Positions 54,189 through 63,168 of a stretch of 64,000 bases of DNA are shown one piece after another. The stretch is from Cohnella terricola (GTDB lineage: Bacteria; Bacillota; Bacilli; Paenibacillales; Paenibacillaceae). The stretch covers positions 300,902 to 364,901 of the forward strand of contig NZ_VNJJ01000006.1 in the NCBI RefSeq assembly GCF_007786475.1, given 5' to 3'. How positions within the stretch are numbered: the first letter of the stretch is position 1; each line of letters opens with the position of its first letter. Both the position numbers and the translations under genes were made by a program. The notes under the pieces are model-generated. The model had not been told where the DNA came from. It worked only from the letters and a program-made list of their open reading frames with translations, and made no database searches.

Positions 54189-54487
54189 CTCTTGCGGATA
54201 TGTTCGGACAGTTCGGAGAGGTCCTTGTAGTGCTCCTCCAATTGATGTCCTTCTTGTTTAAGTTTGGCTAGCTTGTCCGCAATGGCATGGTCCAGATCGC
54301 GATATGGAATACCCAATCGCCTTCCCAGAATATACGAGCTCGCGATCAATCCCGCCAATCCATCGATGACGCGGGACGTGCTACCGTCCCAGATCGCTTT
54401 GAACAACCGAGACATCTGATCGACGACTTCGGTTTTGAGCCACTCGATCGTCCGCGTTCGAGTCGCTACGTCCAAGTCACGTTCCAT
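54185..54487 (-). CDS. MazG-like family protein
   Basis: 100 residues, all-helical. It contains EWLKTEVVDQMSRLFKAIWD and ASSYILGRRLGIPYRDLDHAI, then KLAKLKQEGHQLEEHYKDL, matching the short MazG-like proteins found upstream of yybS in Paenibacillaceae. Catalytic nucleotide hydrolysis is not certain for this short form. An AGGAGG site precedes the ATG. It is the first gene of the operon to dnaB. Confidence 0.8.
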   Translation of the reverse strand: MERDLDVATRTRTIEWLKTEVVDQMSRLFKAIWDGSTSRVIDGLAGLIASSYILGRRLGIPYRDLDHAIADKLAKLKQEGHQLEEHYKDLSELSEHIRKR

Positions 54488-54548
54488 CGCTATTCCTCCT
54501 GCGCTTCAACTCGTTCGTGATGCGGAAGTCCGGAAAGCTGCAAACTAT

Positions 54549-54557
54549 ATTATATCA
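54549..54557 (-). promoter_or_regulatory. extended -10 promoter of the mazG-like/yybS/gdpP/rplI/dnaB operon
   Basis: On the minus strand TGATATAAT, a perfect -10 with the extended TGN element, about 60 bases upstream of the MazG-like ATG. A TTGCCG box lies 19 bases further upstream. Confidence 0.6.
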
Positions 54558-54585
54558 TACATTCAATCGTTCACGGCAAGACACA

Positions 54586-54616
54586 AAACCCGGAAGCGAC
54601 TGTCGCCTCCGGGTTT
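54586..54616 (-). terminator. intrinsic terminator of the amidohydrolase-like gene
   Basis: AAACCCGGA and TCCGGGTTT outer arms with a GCGAC/GTCGC inner stem, followed on the minus strand by TTTGTG. Confidence 0.8.
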
Positions 54617-54639
54617 GCGCGGTTATGACGGCTTCTTCT

Positions 54640-56625
54640 TCACGCCGCCGTCATTGTATAATTCGTACCGTCTTTCGTCAGTTTCCATCCATGTTCTTGG
54701 AGCGCGGACAACGGGACATAATTACGTTCGTCCACGGACAACAATTCCGTGCGATTGCCGTCCTCCCATGCGAGCTGATAACCCCGCTCCAGCATGAGCT
54801 CCCCAACTTTCGGCTTCGGAACGTCAACTCGGTCTGCGGCTGCGCCGCCGGTAACCGTCGCCTCATGTTTGATCTCGTCCCATTTCACCGTGTAGCCATG
54901 GGCTTTCAACGCTTCAAGATCGATATAGTTGTTTCCGCGGTATTCGAGAAGCGCGACTTCTCCGCCTTCCCAGTCCAGCTTTGCGTTGCCGGATTTCACG
55001 CGAAGGAATTCGCTCTTGATCGGTTGTCCAGCGCGAATGTCCTTATGAATCCCTTTCTCGTCCAGCGCCACTTGACCGTTCACAAGCACGTACGCGATGC
55101 CCGCCGATACGATTTCCGGCTTCTCGACCGTCGACTTGTCGCTGATCGTGTCGTAATCGAACACGACGATGTCAGCGTCCATGCCTTTGGCGATGCGCCC
55201 TTTCTTCTGCAGCGCAGGCGCTTGCTTCTCCAGCCGCTGCGCTGGCAGCAGCGACATCTTCGCGATCGCATCGGATATCGTAATGACCTGCTGCTCCCTC
55301 ACGTATAGGCCGACCGTTCTCGCGAACGTTCCGGAAGCGCGAGGATGGTTGTTGAAGCCCGGCTCCAGAATCGCATCGCTGCCGATCATGACGAACGGAG
55401 CTTGAAGCGAATCGATGACATCCTGCTTAGGAATCGCGTAAGCGACTGCCAGCTTGCCTTCCTTCTGGTACTTACGGAACGTCTCCGCGGTCAGTCGTTC
55501 TTTCGTTCCCGCAATTTGAAGATCGTTGTAGGAAATGCGGAAACGTTGCTGCCATCCCTCGTCGAATCTGGCTGAGTTCAAGTACGTTCCCCAATAATCG
55601 TATGGATAAATGCAGGATGTGATATCAAGGCCTTCCTCGATTGCGTCGGAAACCATTTTCAGCGACTGCTGCATGGAAAAAGTGCCGCCCGTGCTGTTGA
55701 TATGGTCGATATGTACAGCGGCTCCCGATGCGCGGGCATACCCGAGAAGTTCATTAAGCGCATCGATATTCGTGCCCGGTCCCTCCATGGCGGAATATCT
55801 CGCGTGGAAGTACACCGGAACGTTATACTTATGCGCCAGCTTCATGAGCGGTAGAATCTCTTTATCGTTTACGCCCGGGACGTATTCCAAGCTAAAAGAG
55901 ATGCCTAGAACGCCGTTGTTTAACGCCTTCTCCGCCTGATCCACCAACGTCTGCGTCTGTTCCGGCTTCGCAGTGTCGTAACGGCTCAGCTTAAACTGAT
56001 TGCGCGCTTGCGTGTAGAAGAACGACGCTCCGAAATGTACGGGCGTCTTATTGCGTTCGTAATACGGATACCACTTCTCCGGGCTGGCCGTTCCTCCGTG
56101 CATGGCGATATTCGTCGTCACGCCGTCGGCAATTTTGTTCCAGACGCCGATAGGATTCGGATCGTAGCTCAGGTTGTCAATGAAACCCGGTGCGACGACA
56201 AGCCCCTTTGCGTCGATGACCCTTTTACCTTTAAGCGGCTGGTCGGTAACGAGAGCAATCTGGCCGTCCTGGACGGCTACGTTCAACCCTTCACGGTCCA
56301 GCTTCGTCTCCGGGTTGATTACGCGTCCTCCGGCAATGACCACGTCATAGGTCTTGTCCAATTCCGAGGAAGTCGGCGTATCGATCAAATCTTCTTGCGA
56401 TGTTTTAGATCCATCTGCGGACGGCAGCGATTCCGAAGGCTTCCCGCCGAGATGCTTGCCGCCCCCCTTGCTGTTCGCGCTTTGTTCAGGAGAGGATAAC
56501 CGTCCGTTATCCCCTTTCGTGAACAAGGAGGTCGCTGCCCAAATACCGCCCGCGACGACTAGCATAACAATTGCGATCAAGAGAGGGTTGATTCGTTTGC
56601 GTGAATGGCGTCGACTGTGCGTCAT
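54640..56625 (-). CDS. membrane-anchored amidohydrolase-like protein (D-aminoacylase family) with stalk-type repeats
   Basis: 661 residues. An N-terminal anchor (about 13-32) and a low-complexity linker to about 88 lead to an amidohydrolase barrel at 93-560 of the N-acyl-D-amino-acid deacylase branch (DVVIAGGRVINPETKLDREG). Two copper-amine-oxidase-type stalk repeats follow at about 575-661. The usual HxH after PGFID is replaced by NLSYD (151-155), and the cysteine loop reads NIAMHGG. His274, His308 and Asp417 remain. It is extracytoplasmic. The enzyme may bind a single metal or have lost catalysis. It stands alone behind a good ribosome binding site. Confidence 0.82.
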   Translation of the reverse strand: MTHSRRHSRKRINPLLIAIVMLVVAGGIWAATSLFTKGDNGRLSSPEQSANSKGGGKHLGGKPSESLPSADGSKTSQEDLIDTPTSSELDKTYDVVIAGGRVINPETKLDREGLNVAVQDGQIALVTDQPLKGKRVIDAKGLVVAPGFIDNLSYDPNPIGVWNKIADGVTTNIAMHGGTASPEKWYPYYERNKTPVHFGASFFYTQARNQFKLSRYDTAKPEQTQTLVDQAEKALNNGVLGISFSLEYVPGVNDKEILPLMKLAHKYNVPVYFHARYSAMEGPGTNIDALNELLGYARASGAAVHIDHINSTGGTFSMQQSLKMVSDAIEEGLDITSCIYPYDYWGTYLNSARFDEGWQQRFRISYNDLQIAGTKERLTAETFRKYQKEGKLAVAYAIPKQDVIDSLQAPFVMIGSDAILEPGFNNHPRASGTFARTVGLYVREQQVITISDAIAKMSLLPAQRLEKQAPALQKKGRIAKGMDADIVVFDYDTISDKSTVEKPEIVSAGIAYVLVNGQVALDEKGIHKDIRAGQPIKSEFLRVKSGNAKLDWEGGEVALLEYRGNNYIDLEALKAHGYTVKWDEIKHEATVTGGAAADRVDVPKPKVGELMLERGYQLAWEDGNRTELLSVDERNYVPLSALQEHGWKLTKDGTNYTMTAA

Positions 56626-56654
56626 CGTTCCTCCGATAGTTATCCAGTATTTTC

Positions 56655-57095
56655 CTACGCTTCCCTTCTTAGCCCCTTTTCATTCGCGGCGCTGGAAAGC
56701 AACAATTTCTCGCAATAATCGATAATGTCGCTCCGTCTTACGATGCCGATAAATCTTTTCATGTCGTCGACGACAGGGACGAAATTCTGTGTTTTCGCCA
56801 AAGAGATCAAATCCTCCATATTCGCGTCGATGCTCACGGGCAGATTATTCATTCTTAACGGCACATCGCATAGCGCTACGCGATGAAGCTGATCGAAGCT
56901 CAATTCGGGATGGGCTCTCAAATACCACAGCAAATCTCCTTCGGTTATCGTGGATTTGTACTCGCCCGTCTCGCTTATGACGGGAACCGCCGTATAACGA
57001 TGGCGTTCCATCCGTTCCAATGTTTGCCGCAGCGTCGCGTCTTCGTGCACGCACACGACCTCTTGTTTCGGCAATAGAAAAAATGCGATATTCAT
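56655..57095 (-). CDS. CBS-domain-pair protein
   Basis: 146 residues consisting only of two CBS modules (about 8-62 and 78-135), beginning MNIAFFLLPKQEVV. Such stand-alone CBS proteins bind adenosine ligands such as AMP, ATP or c-di-AMP and act as regulators. The partner is unknown here. The ATG follows GAGGAGG. It lies 29 bases upstream of the amidohydrolase-like gene on the same strand and may be co-transcribed with it. Confidence 0.85.
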   Translation of the reverse strand: MNIAFFLLPKQEVVCVHEDATLRQTLERMERHRYTAVPVISETGEYKSTITEGDLLWYLRAHPELSFDQLHRVALCDVPLRMNNLPVSIDANMEDLISLAKTQNFVPVVDDMKRFIGIVRRSDIIDYCEKLLLSSAANEKGLRREA

Positions 57096-57203
57096 AACTT
57101 CCTCCTCCGTGCCAACGAAAGGCCCGCGGACTCTGCCCCGGTAAACCCATTATATCACGCCCCGCCGACCGTTCACCATGTCAACTGGGGAATTATTCCA
57201 CGA

Positions 57204-58235
57204 TTATAAGGAAGGATTGCCCGTTAATTCGGAATGATTCGACCCGTTCTCGTTGCCCGGCACCGTCAATTCGCTGACCGGCGTGTCCGGATTAAGCCAT
57301 GCCGAGATCGTCGAGCGAACCGTATTCAAATCATCCTCATCAGCGATGAAATACCATAAGTTTTGCTTGCCCATTCGTTTGCCTTCGCCTTTTAGCGTAT
57401 AACTTTGAATTTCATGGCCTGTCTGTAAAAATTGCTTCGCGAGGTCGCTCATCGACGCCGGCGGCAGATCCGTAAGAAAATTGTCGCCTACAATGTCGAG
57501 GACTTCGGGAATCTTGTTCCATTGCTGCAGAGAGGATGCTTTATGAATCAGCTCTTCAATAAATACCCGGTTACGGTTCGTACGCGCCATATCGCCGCCG
57601 GCATCCTCGCGATAACGAACATAATTAAGAGCTTCTACGCCGGAATAGCTATCCTTGTTCGCCTTGACCGTAAACTTCTCGTGATCGGCGCCTTTGTTTA
57701 CGATGTCCTTGCCGATCGGCAGATGAATGCCTCCCAGGGTGTCCACGACTTTCACGAAACCTTGAAAATTGATGGATGCATAGTGATCGATCTTGGCATC
57801 GAGCAGCTTCTCCACGCTGTTGACCGCCATCTCCGGGCCGCCGAATGCGTAGGCATGCGTAATCTTATCCTGTTTTTCTTTGCCCACGATATCCGCATAA
57901 GTGTCCCGAGGGATCGATACCATGAGTACGTTGCCATCTTTCGGACGCACGACCGTATAGATCAGCGTATCCGAGCGGCCCCGTTCCTTCGCTCTTGCAT
58001 CGACGCCCATCAGCAGCATGCTGAACGGTTCCTCTACCTTTGTCTCCGACGTCGCCGGGCGGTCCGAGAGCGGCTTGTACGAATTTGCGAAGCTAGATTC
58101 GACTTTATCCGATAAGAAGATCTCGTATCCCCAAGCCGACAATACTCCCCGATTCGCGTAACCGACCCCTGCCAAAACGAGCAGCAGCGCGGCCGAAACG
58201 ATCGATATCCTTTTCAAACGACTTGCCTTGCGCAT
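57204..58235 (-). CDS. LytR-CpsA-Psr family cell-wall glycopolymer ligase
   Basis: 343 residues. A short cytoplasmic start and one membrane segment (about 9-30) precede the LCP domain at about 70-235, with FSMLLMGVDARAKERGRSDT, then VSIPRDTYADIVG, and YVRYREDAGGDMARTNRNR. The conserved Asp and Arg residues for polyprenyl-phosphate and magnesium binding are visible. It attaches teichoic acids or other glycopolymers to peptidoglycan. The ATG follows AAGGAGAG. A strong inverted repeat lies upstream. Confidence 0.93.
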   Translation of the reverse strand: MRKASRLKRISIVSAALLLVLAGVGYANRGVLSAWGYEIFLSDKVESSFANSYKPLSDRPATSETKVEEPFSMLLMGVDARAKERGRSDTLIYTVVRPKDGNVLMVSIPRDTYADIVGKEKQDKITHAYAFGGPEMAVNSVEKLLDAKIDHYASINFQGFVKVVDTLGGIHLPIGKDIVNKGADHEKFTVKANKDSYSGVEALNYVRYREDAGGDMARTNRNRVFIEELIHKASSLQQWNKIPEVLDIVGDNFLTDLPPASMSDLAKQFLQTGHEIQSYTLKGEGKRMGKQNLWYFIADEDDLNTVRSTISAWLNPDTPVSELTVPGNENGSNHSELTGNPSL

Positions 58236-58292
58236 GTTATCTCTCTCCTTCTCCTAACCCATTTTATCGTCTATTTTCGCTATCTCTCTATT

Positions 58293-58326
58293 TGTTCGTA
58301 GACCCTAAATATACGATCTACGAACA
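58293..58326. promoter_or_regulatory. operator-like inverted repeat upstream of the LCP gene
   Basis: TGTTCGTAGA and TCTACGAACA are perfect 10-bp inverted repeats separated by 14 AT-rich bases, ending 58 bases upstream of the LCP start codon. The rest of the roughly 300-base divergent region (58236-58534) shows no gene. Confidence 0.6.
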
Positions 58327-58534
58327 TTGATTGTTACATAAGAACCTTAATCTTTCCTTAAACATTAGAAAAGCTTCCTCGAAAACCAGCATCCTCCACC
58401 CTCGCCCGGAGCCCTCCGTCCTGGGTCAACCCCGACCAAAGTATAGGGCCGGAACTCATCCCAAGACCATTATTTAAACATGAACGCCCCGGTATACTTC
58501 AACTCAGGCAATGACTTTAGGAGGTTGAATTCAT

Positions 58535-59455
58535 ATGAAAGATGCCGTGCTGCAGCTTCGGAACGTCACGAAGACCATCGGCAGGCGCACCATCGTCAGC
58601 GATCTATCATTCGATATTCCCGCAGGGGAAGTATTTGGATTTCTCGGACCGAACGGGGCCGGCAAAACGACAACGATCCGAATGATCGTCGGGTTGATCT
58701 CGATGACTAAGGGCGAAGTTCTCGTTAAAGGCGTGTCCGTGCGCAAACAGTTCGAGCAAGCGATGACGCATATCGGAGCGATCGTCGAAAATCCGGAAAT
58801 GTATAAATTTCTAACGGGATACCAGAATCTCGTTCACTACGCGCGCCGCCATTCCGGCGTCACAAAGCAGCGGATCAACGATGTCGTTAAGCTGCTTGGC
58901 CTCCAGAACCGCATTCACGAGAAAGTGAAACGGTATTCCCTCGGCATGAGGCAACGTCTTGGCGTAGCGCAAGCGATTCTGCATAAACCTTCCGTCCTCA
59001 TTCTGGACGAACCGACCAATGGCCTCGACCCTGCCGGCATTCGCGAATTGCGGGACTATCTACGCAAGTTAACCAAAGAGGAAGGCATAGCCGTCGTCGT
59101 ATCATCCCATCTGCTGTCGGAGATGGAGCTCATGTGCGATCGGGTGGCGATCATCCAAGGCGGCAAATTGATCGACGTTCGTTCCTTGCAAGAAGCGAAG
59201 AATTCCAAGCAGACTAAAATTATCGTCGAAGTAGACGATTCGCAGAGTGCTTATCAGCTCCTCTCCGAGGCGTTCAATGGTCAAGGCGTATCCTTGTCGG
59301 GTGGAATGATCGAAGTAATGGGAGATCGGTCGTTCATCCCCGATATGACTAGGCTTCTCGTCAAAGCGGGGCTTGAGGTCTACGGCATTCACGCTTCGCA
59401 GAGATCGTTGGAGGATCAGTTCTTGGAAATGACCGGAGGTGAGATGGTTGTCTAG
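58535..59455 (+). CDS. ABC-2 type transporter ATPase
   Basis: 306 residues. The N-terminal ATPase has Walker A (GPNGAGKTT), the signature YSLGMRQR and Walker B (VLILDEPTNGLD). The C-terminal extension of about 85 residues is typical for bacitracin/antimicrobial-peptide or sodium-type ABC-2 exporters. The ATG follows GGAGG. It overlaps the permease gene by eight bases. No two-component system is adjacent, so induction by peptides is not evident. Confidence 0.92.
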   Translation: MKDAVLQLRNVTKTIGRRTIVSDLSFDIPAGEVFGFLGPNGAGKTTTIRMIVGLISMTKGEVLVKGVSVRKQFEQAMTHIGAIVENPEMYKFLTGYQNLVHYARRHSGVTKQRINDVVKLLGLQNRIHEKVKRYSLGMRQRLGVAQAILHKPSVLILDEPTNGLDPAGIRELRDYLRKLTKEEGIAVVVSSHLLSEMELMCDRVAIIQGGKLIDVRSLQEAKNSKQTKIIVEVDDSQSAYQLLSEAFNGQGVSLSGGMIEVMGDRSFIPDMTRLLVKAGLEVYGIHASQRSLEDQFLEMTGGEMVV

Positions 59456-60404
59456 TCTGGGGAATTTGATACGCAACGAGAACATGAAAATCTATCGCCG
59501 CCCCCGCACGTGGTTGATGGTCGGTTTTTTGATCCTCGCTTTGGGTTTGATGAGCGGATTAATGAAATGGGACGAGAGCCGCGGATCGGGCGGCGACTGG
59601 CAGACAAACCTGACGCAACAGAATGTCCATTTCCAGAAGCAGCTTCAAGACAACAAAAATCTCGACACGGATGATCGCAAGTTTTTTTCCGATCGAATCA
59701 AGATCAATGAGTATTATTTGGAGAACGGGATCGACCCCACCAAACTATCTCTTTGGGATTTCGTCAACAATTCAGCAATGCTTATCATGTTGATTACGAT
59801 CCTGACCGTGATCGTCGCGGCCGATATGATCGCGGCCGAATTCACATGGGGCACGATTAAACTGCTGTTGGTCGGGCCCGCTTCCCGTACGAAGATCTTG
59901 CTAGGCAAGTATGTCTCGACAATGGGTTTCGCCTTGCTGCTGCTCGCCATCTCGTTCGCGGCCGCTTTCGGCGCGGGCGCCGTCTTGCAGGGCATTGACG
60001 GACTCAGTCTTCCGCATCTTACGGTTGGCGCGGACGGAATCGTGCACGAGGGTTCCATGATCGTCGACTCGCTGCAGAAATACGGTTATGCCGTAATCTC
60101 GCTGTTCATGTATGTCACGTTCGCGTTCATGATCTCCGCCGCGTTCCGCAGCTCGTCCATGGCGATCGCCTTCTCCCTGCTGTTTATGCTCATCGGCAAC
60201 GTGTTAACTGGTATCTTCAGCAGTTATGCATGGGTCAAATATCTACTTTTTGCCAACGTCGACCTGACTCAATATCTCCCGGGACATATGCCGGTCAGAC
60301 CAGAGATGACGCTTGGCTTCTCGATAATGATGCTGGCAATTTATTACGCGGTATTCCAGCTTATCTCTTGGTTTTTGTTTACTCGCCGCGACGTAGCAGC
60401 CTAA
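59448..60404 (+). CDS. ABC-2 type transporter permease
   Basis: About 318 residues with six membrane segments. A soluble extracytoplasmic loop (about 40-95) after TM1 contains WQTNLTQQNVHFQKQL. I choose the TTG at 59448, eight bases after GGAGG. The GTG at 59439 overlaps that site and is less likely. It forms the transporter with the preceding ATPase. The substrate could be a peptide or lipid-targeting drug and is not determined. Confidence 0.85.
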   Translation: MSSLGNLIRNENMKIYRRPRTWLMVGFLILALGLMSGLMKWDESRGSGGDWQTNLTQQNVHFQKQLQDNKNLDTDDRKFFSDRIKINEYYLENGIDPTKLSLWDFVNNSAMLIMLITILTVIVAADMIAAEFTWGTIKLLLVGPASRTKILLGKYVSTMGFALLLLAISFAAAFGAGAVLQGIDGLSLPHLTVGADGIVHEGSMIVDSLQKYGYAVISLFMYVTFAFMISAAFRSSSMAIAFSLLFMLIGNVLTGIFSSYAWVKYLLFANVDLTQYLPGHMPVRPEMTLGFSIMMLAIYYAVFQLISWFLFTRRDVAA

Positions 60405-60413
60405 TATACGCAA

Positions 60414-60453
60414 GAAAGGCCATTCCGCGAATTAGAACGCTGGATGGCCTTTC
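60414..60453. terminator. bidirectional terminator overlapping the 3' end of alr
   Basis: GAAAGGCCATTCC and GGATGGCCTTTC form a long stem with one bulge, whose right arm is inside the last codons of alr. It separates the convergent ABC permease and alr genes. Confidence 0.75.
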
Positions 60454-61577
60454 GAGATATATACCCGCTCAACCCTGCTCCCGATCGAAGCAACGATCTC
60501 ATTCGTGATCGTTTCGGTGCGCCAGGCCCATTCTCCGGCGGTAACCATTTGTCCTCCGTCTTCCCCGATCAGCGTCGCTATATCGCCTTGGCGGACATCC
60601 GCGATATCCGTGACGTCCACTAGCATTTGATCCATGCAGATTTTACCGACGATCCGAGCCCTCTGGCCGCGGATAAGCACGCAGCCGCCCCGTTCGGAAA
60701 GCTTCCTTGCGATTCCATCCGCATATCCGACCGACAACGTCGCTACGATGCTGCTCCGGGATGCCATGAACGATCCTCCGTATCCGATCGTTTCCCCTTC
60801 GTGTACCTTCTTTACCAAAACGACCGTTGCTTTTAGAGACAATACGGGACGAAGATCGACGACACTTCGGGTCTCGTCTCCGTCGCTGCTAAGTAAACCG
60901 TAGAGGGCGATGCCAGGACGAACGAAATCCATCCCCTTTACCTCGTAATTCAATATTCCGTAGCTGCTCTGGATATGGAGCCGTCCCGGATCATAACCCG
61001 CATTCCGAATCTGGCCAAGGATATCTTGGAATCGACGGATCTGAGCGATTGTAAACGCCTTTCCCTCGGCTTCCCCTTGATCGGCCGATGCGAGATGGCT
61101 GAATGTTCCTGTCACTTGTAAGCGGCTATGCCGATACATGGACAAGATTCGATCGAGGTGCTCGAAGCTTTCCCCAAGCCGCCCTAAGCCCGTATCGATC
61201 TTCACGTGAATTTTCATGGGGGCGCCATACGCTTGCAGCCGCTCGGCGTCTTCCGCACCGACGGCGGTCTGCGTCAGGGAGTATTTTACAATATCCCGAA
61301 GCCGGTTCGTTGCCGTATAGCCTAGAACGAGAATTTCCCCCCTAATGCTTCTCCGACGCAGCGCCACCGCCTCGTCGACATCCGCGACCGCGAAAAATCC
61401 CACGCCCTCGTCCTCCAGCCGTTTGGCGATACCGGATACCCCGTGTCCATAAGCATCCGCCTTTACAACCGCCATGATCTCGGTACCGGAGGGAACGATG
61501 TGCTGCAGTTGTCGGAGATTGTGGGCAAGATGGTCCATATCGATTTCCGCCCAGACACGATGCTTACTTCCATTCAT
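60432..61577 (-). CDS. alr: alanine racemase
   Basis: 381 residues. The PLP lysine is Lys39 in VVKADAYGHGV, and the catalytic tyrosine region reads GETIGYGGSF. Further family motifs are HVKIDTGLGRLG and ICMDQMLVDVTD. It converts L-Ala to D-Ala for peptidoglycan. The start overlaps the ddl stop by four bases, so precursor racemase and ligase are co-expressed. Confidence 0.96.
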   Translation of the reverse strand: MNGSKHRVWAEIDMDHLAHNLRQLQHIVPSGTEIMAVVKADAYGHGVSGIAKRLEDEGVGFFAVADVDEAVALRRRSIRGEILVLGYTATNRLRDIVKYSLTQTAVGAEDAERLQAYGAPMKIHVKIDTGLGRLGESFEHLDRILSMYRHSRLQVTGTFSHLASADQGEAEGKAFTIAQIRRFQDILGQIRNAGYDPGRLHIQSSYGILNYEVKGMDFVRPGIALYGLLSSDGDETRSVVDLRPVLSLKATVVLVKKVHEGETIGYGGSFMASRSSIVATLSVGYADGIARKLSERGGCVLIRGQRARIVGKICMDQMLVDVTDIADVRQGDIATLIGEDGGQMVTAGEWAWRTETITNEIVASIGSRVERVYISKGHPAF

Positions 61578-62632
61578 GCCTGCTTCTCCTTGAGCGCAGA
61601 AACGATCAGACGGTCCAACAGTACCGTAAACGTGATGCCGGCATGCCTCATCATGTTCGGATATCGGCTATGCGCCGTGAATCCGGGAATCGTATTGACC
61701 TCGTTGAACATGAGCCTGCCGTCCTCCGTCAGGAACAAATCGACTCGCGCGAATCCGCTGCAGCCGAGTGCCCGATATACCCCTAGCGCCATGGCCTTCG
61801 CCCGAGCCGCCGTTTCCTCGTCGATTCGCGAAGGCAAATGAATGGTTGAAGCGCTTAGCGTATATTTCTGTTCAAAATCGAAAAATTCGCCCGTCAGCTC
61901 AATCTCGTCAATTTCCCCGATGAACGGATCGGCATCCCCGAGCACGGCACAGCCCAGCTCGATCCCGTTCACGTGGCGTTCGATAACGAGCTTGTCGTCA
62001 TGAAGCAGCGCTTGTTCGATTCCGCTCGCCAGTTCCTCCTCGTCATAGGCCTTGGCAATACCGATCGAAGAGCCCGCTCTTGCCGGCTTGACGTATAGTG
62101 GATAACCCAGCTTGTCCGCCATACGGAAGGCATCTTCAATCGTGTCTCTGCCAAGCACCGTAACGAAAGGCGGAACTTCGATTCCCGCCGCCGATGCGAT
62201 CGTTTTGGCGTATGCCTTGTCCATGCACAGCGCGGAGGACAACATGCCGCAGCCAACGAAAGGAATACCCGAGAGTTCCAGCAGCCCTTGCAGCGTACCG
62301 TCTTCTCCATTTCTTCCATGCAAGACCGGGAAAACAACGTCGAGGGGAGTTAATCTGAATTCGGTTCCGACGAACTCGACCAAACCTTTCTTGTCCCTGC
62401 TCGCGGACAGAACGGCAGGCACGCATCCCGGATGGGAGGTCCAACTGTCCTCCCGAATGAGCTCCGACTCCCCATAGTAACGGCGCCAATGTCCCTCTCT
62501 TGTAATCCCGATAAGAATCAATTCGAACCTATCTCTATCAAGATGATCGATGACAGCCGCAGCGGAAGACAATGAAACCTCGTATTCGCTCGAACAGCCG
62601 CCGAACACGATACCAAGCGCGATTTTTTGCAC
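61574..62632 (-). CDS. ddl: D-alanine--D-alanine ligase (Van-type subgroup by motif)
   Basis: 352 residues, ATP-grasp. The N-terminus IVFGGCSSEYEVSLSSAAAV holds the catalytic Glu, VKPARAGSSIGI the serine of the triad and FDFEQKYTLSA the omega-loop tyrosine, which favours D-Ala-D-Ala synthesis. The substrate-site segment reads NTIPGFTAHSRYP. The SRYP ending is that of VanA/VanG-like ligases, whereas many ordinary Ddl enzymes have SL or SM there. Ligase with a different second substrate cannot be excluded. It is co-transcribed with alr, and no vanRS, vanH or vanX genes are adjacent. Confidence 0.92.
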   Translation of the reverse strand: MQKIALGIVFGGCSSEYEVSLSSAAAVIDHLDRDRFELILIGITREGHWRRYYGESELIREDSWTSHPGCVPAVLSASRDKKGLVEFVGTEFRLTPLDVVFPVLHGRNGEDGTLQGLLELSGIPFVGCGMLSSALCMDKAYAKTIASAAGIEVPPFVTVLGRDTIEDAFRMADKLGYPLYVKPARAGSSIGIAKAYDEEELASGIEQALLHDDKLVIERHVNGIELGCAVLGDADPFIGEIDEIELTGEFFDFEQKYTLSASTIHLPSRIDEETAARAKAMALGVYRALGCSGFARVDLFLTEDGRLMFNEVNTIPGFTAHSRYPNMMRHAGITFTVLLDRLIVSALKEKQA

Positions 62633-62761
62633 GTTCGGATAACCTCCTTATCATGACTAGTCACCATGATACGGAAAGGATACAAATATTCGCTAAATAA
62701 AAGCTGATGAAACCTTGAAGATTGCCGCCCAAATCTTAACAAATATTAAGTTATTATATGC

Positions 62762-62807
62762 AAAAAGCCCCTCAGGCCTACAATTTAATGTAGTCTGAGA
62801 GGCTTTT
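62762..62807 (-). terminator. intrinsic terminator of the rpsF-ssb-rpsR operon
   Basis: AAAAAGCC-CTCAG-CTACA is paired with TGTAG-CTGAG-GGCTTTT. On the minus strand it runs into a T tract. It lies 14 bases after the rpsR stop. Confidence 0.88.
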
Positions 62808-62821
62808 ATTCGATCGCTATC

Positions 62822-63148
62822 TTACTCCGTCGTGTATGGCAGAAGAGCCATTTGACGAGCGCGTTTGATCGCTACAGTCAACATGCGTTGGTATTTCGCT
62901 TTCGTTCCCGTTACGCGACGTGGCAAGATTTTGCCGCGCTCGCTGATGAACTTGCGAAGCAGGTCCAACTCTTTGTAGTCGACGTGAGTGATTTTATTAA
63001 CGGTGAAGTAGCAAACCTTCTTACGCTTGTTGCGTCCGCCACGGCGGAATTTGCGGGGCTCGCGTTGCTCGCGATCTCCGCCGCCTGTACGGCCTTGCGC
63101 AGGGCGCTCTTCACGTGCAGCTGGCGCTGATTGTTGTTGTTCGCTCAT
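62822..63148 (-). CDS. rpsR: 30S ribosomal protein S18
   Basis: 108 residues. The S18 core spans about 43-108 ([20 protein letters not shown], then [20 protein letters not shown]). It has an unusually long, charged, Gln/Glu/Arg/Gly-rich N-terminal extension of about 30 residues compared with the roughly 79-residue standard form. Third gene of the rpsF-ssb-rpsR operon. Confidence 0.95.
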   Translation of the reverse strand: MSEQQQSAPAAREERPAQGRTGGGDREQREPRKFRRGGRNKRKKVCYFTVNKITHVDYKELDLLRKFISERGKILPRRVTGTKAKYQRMLTVAIKRARQMALLPYTTE

Positions 63149-63168
63149 TTGTTATCCGTCCTTTCCAG

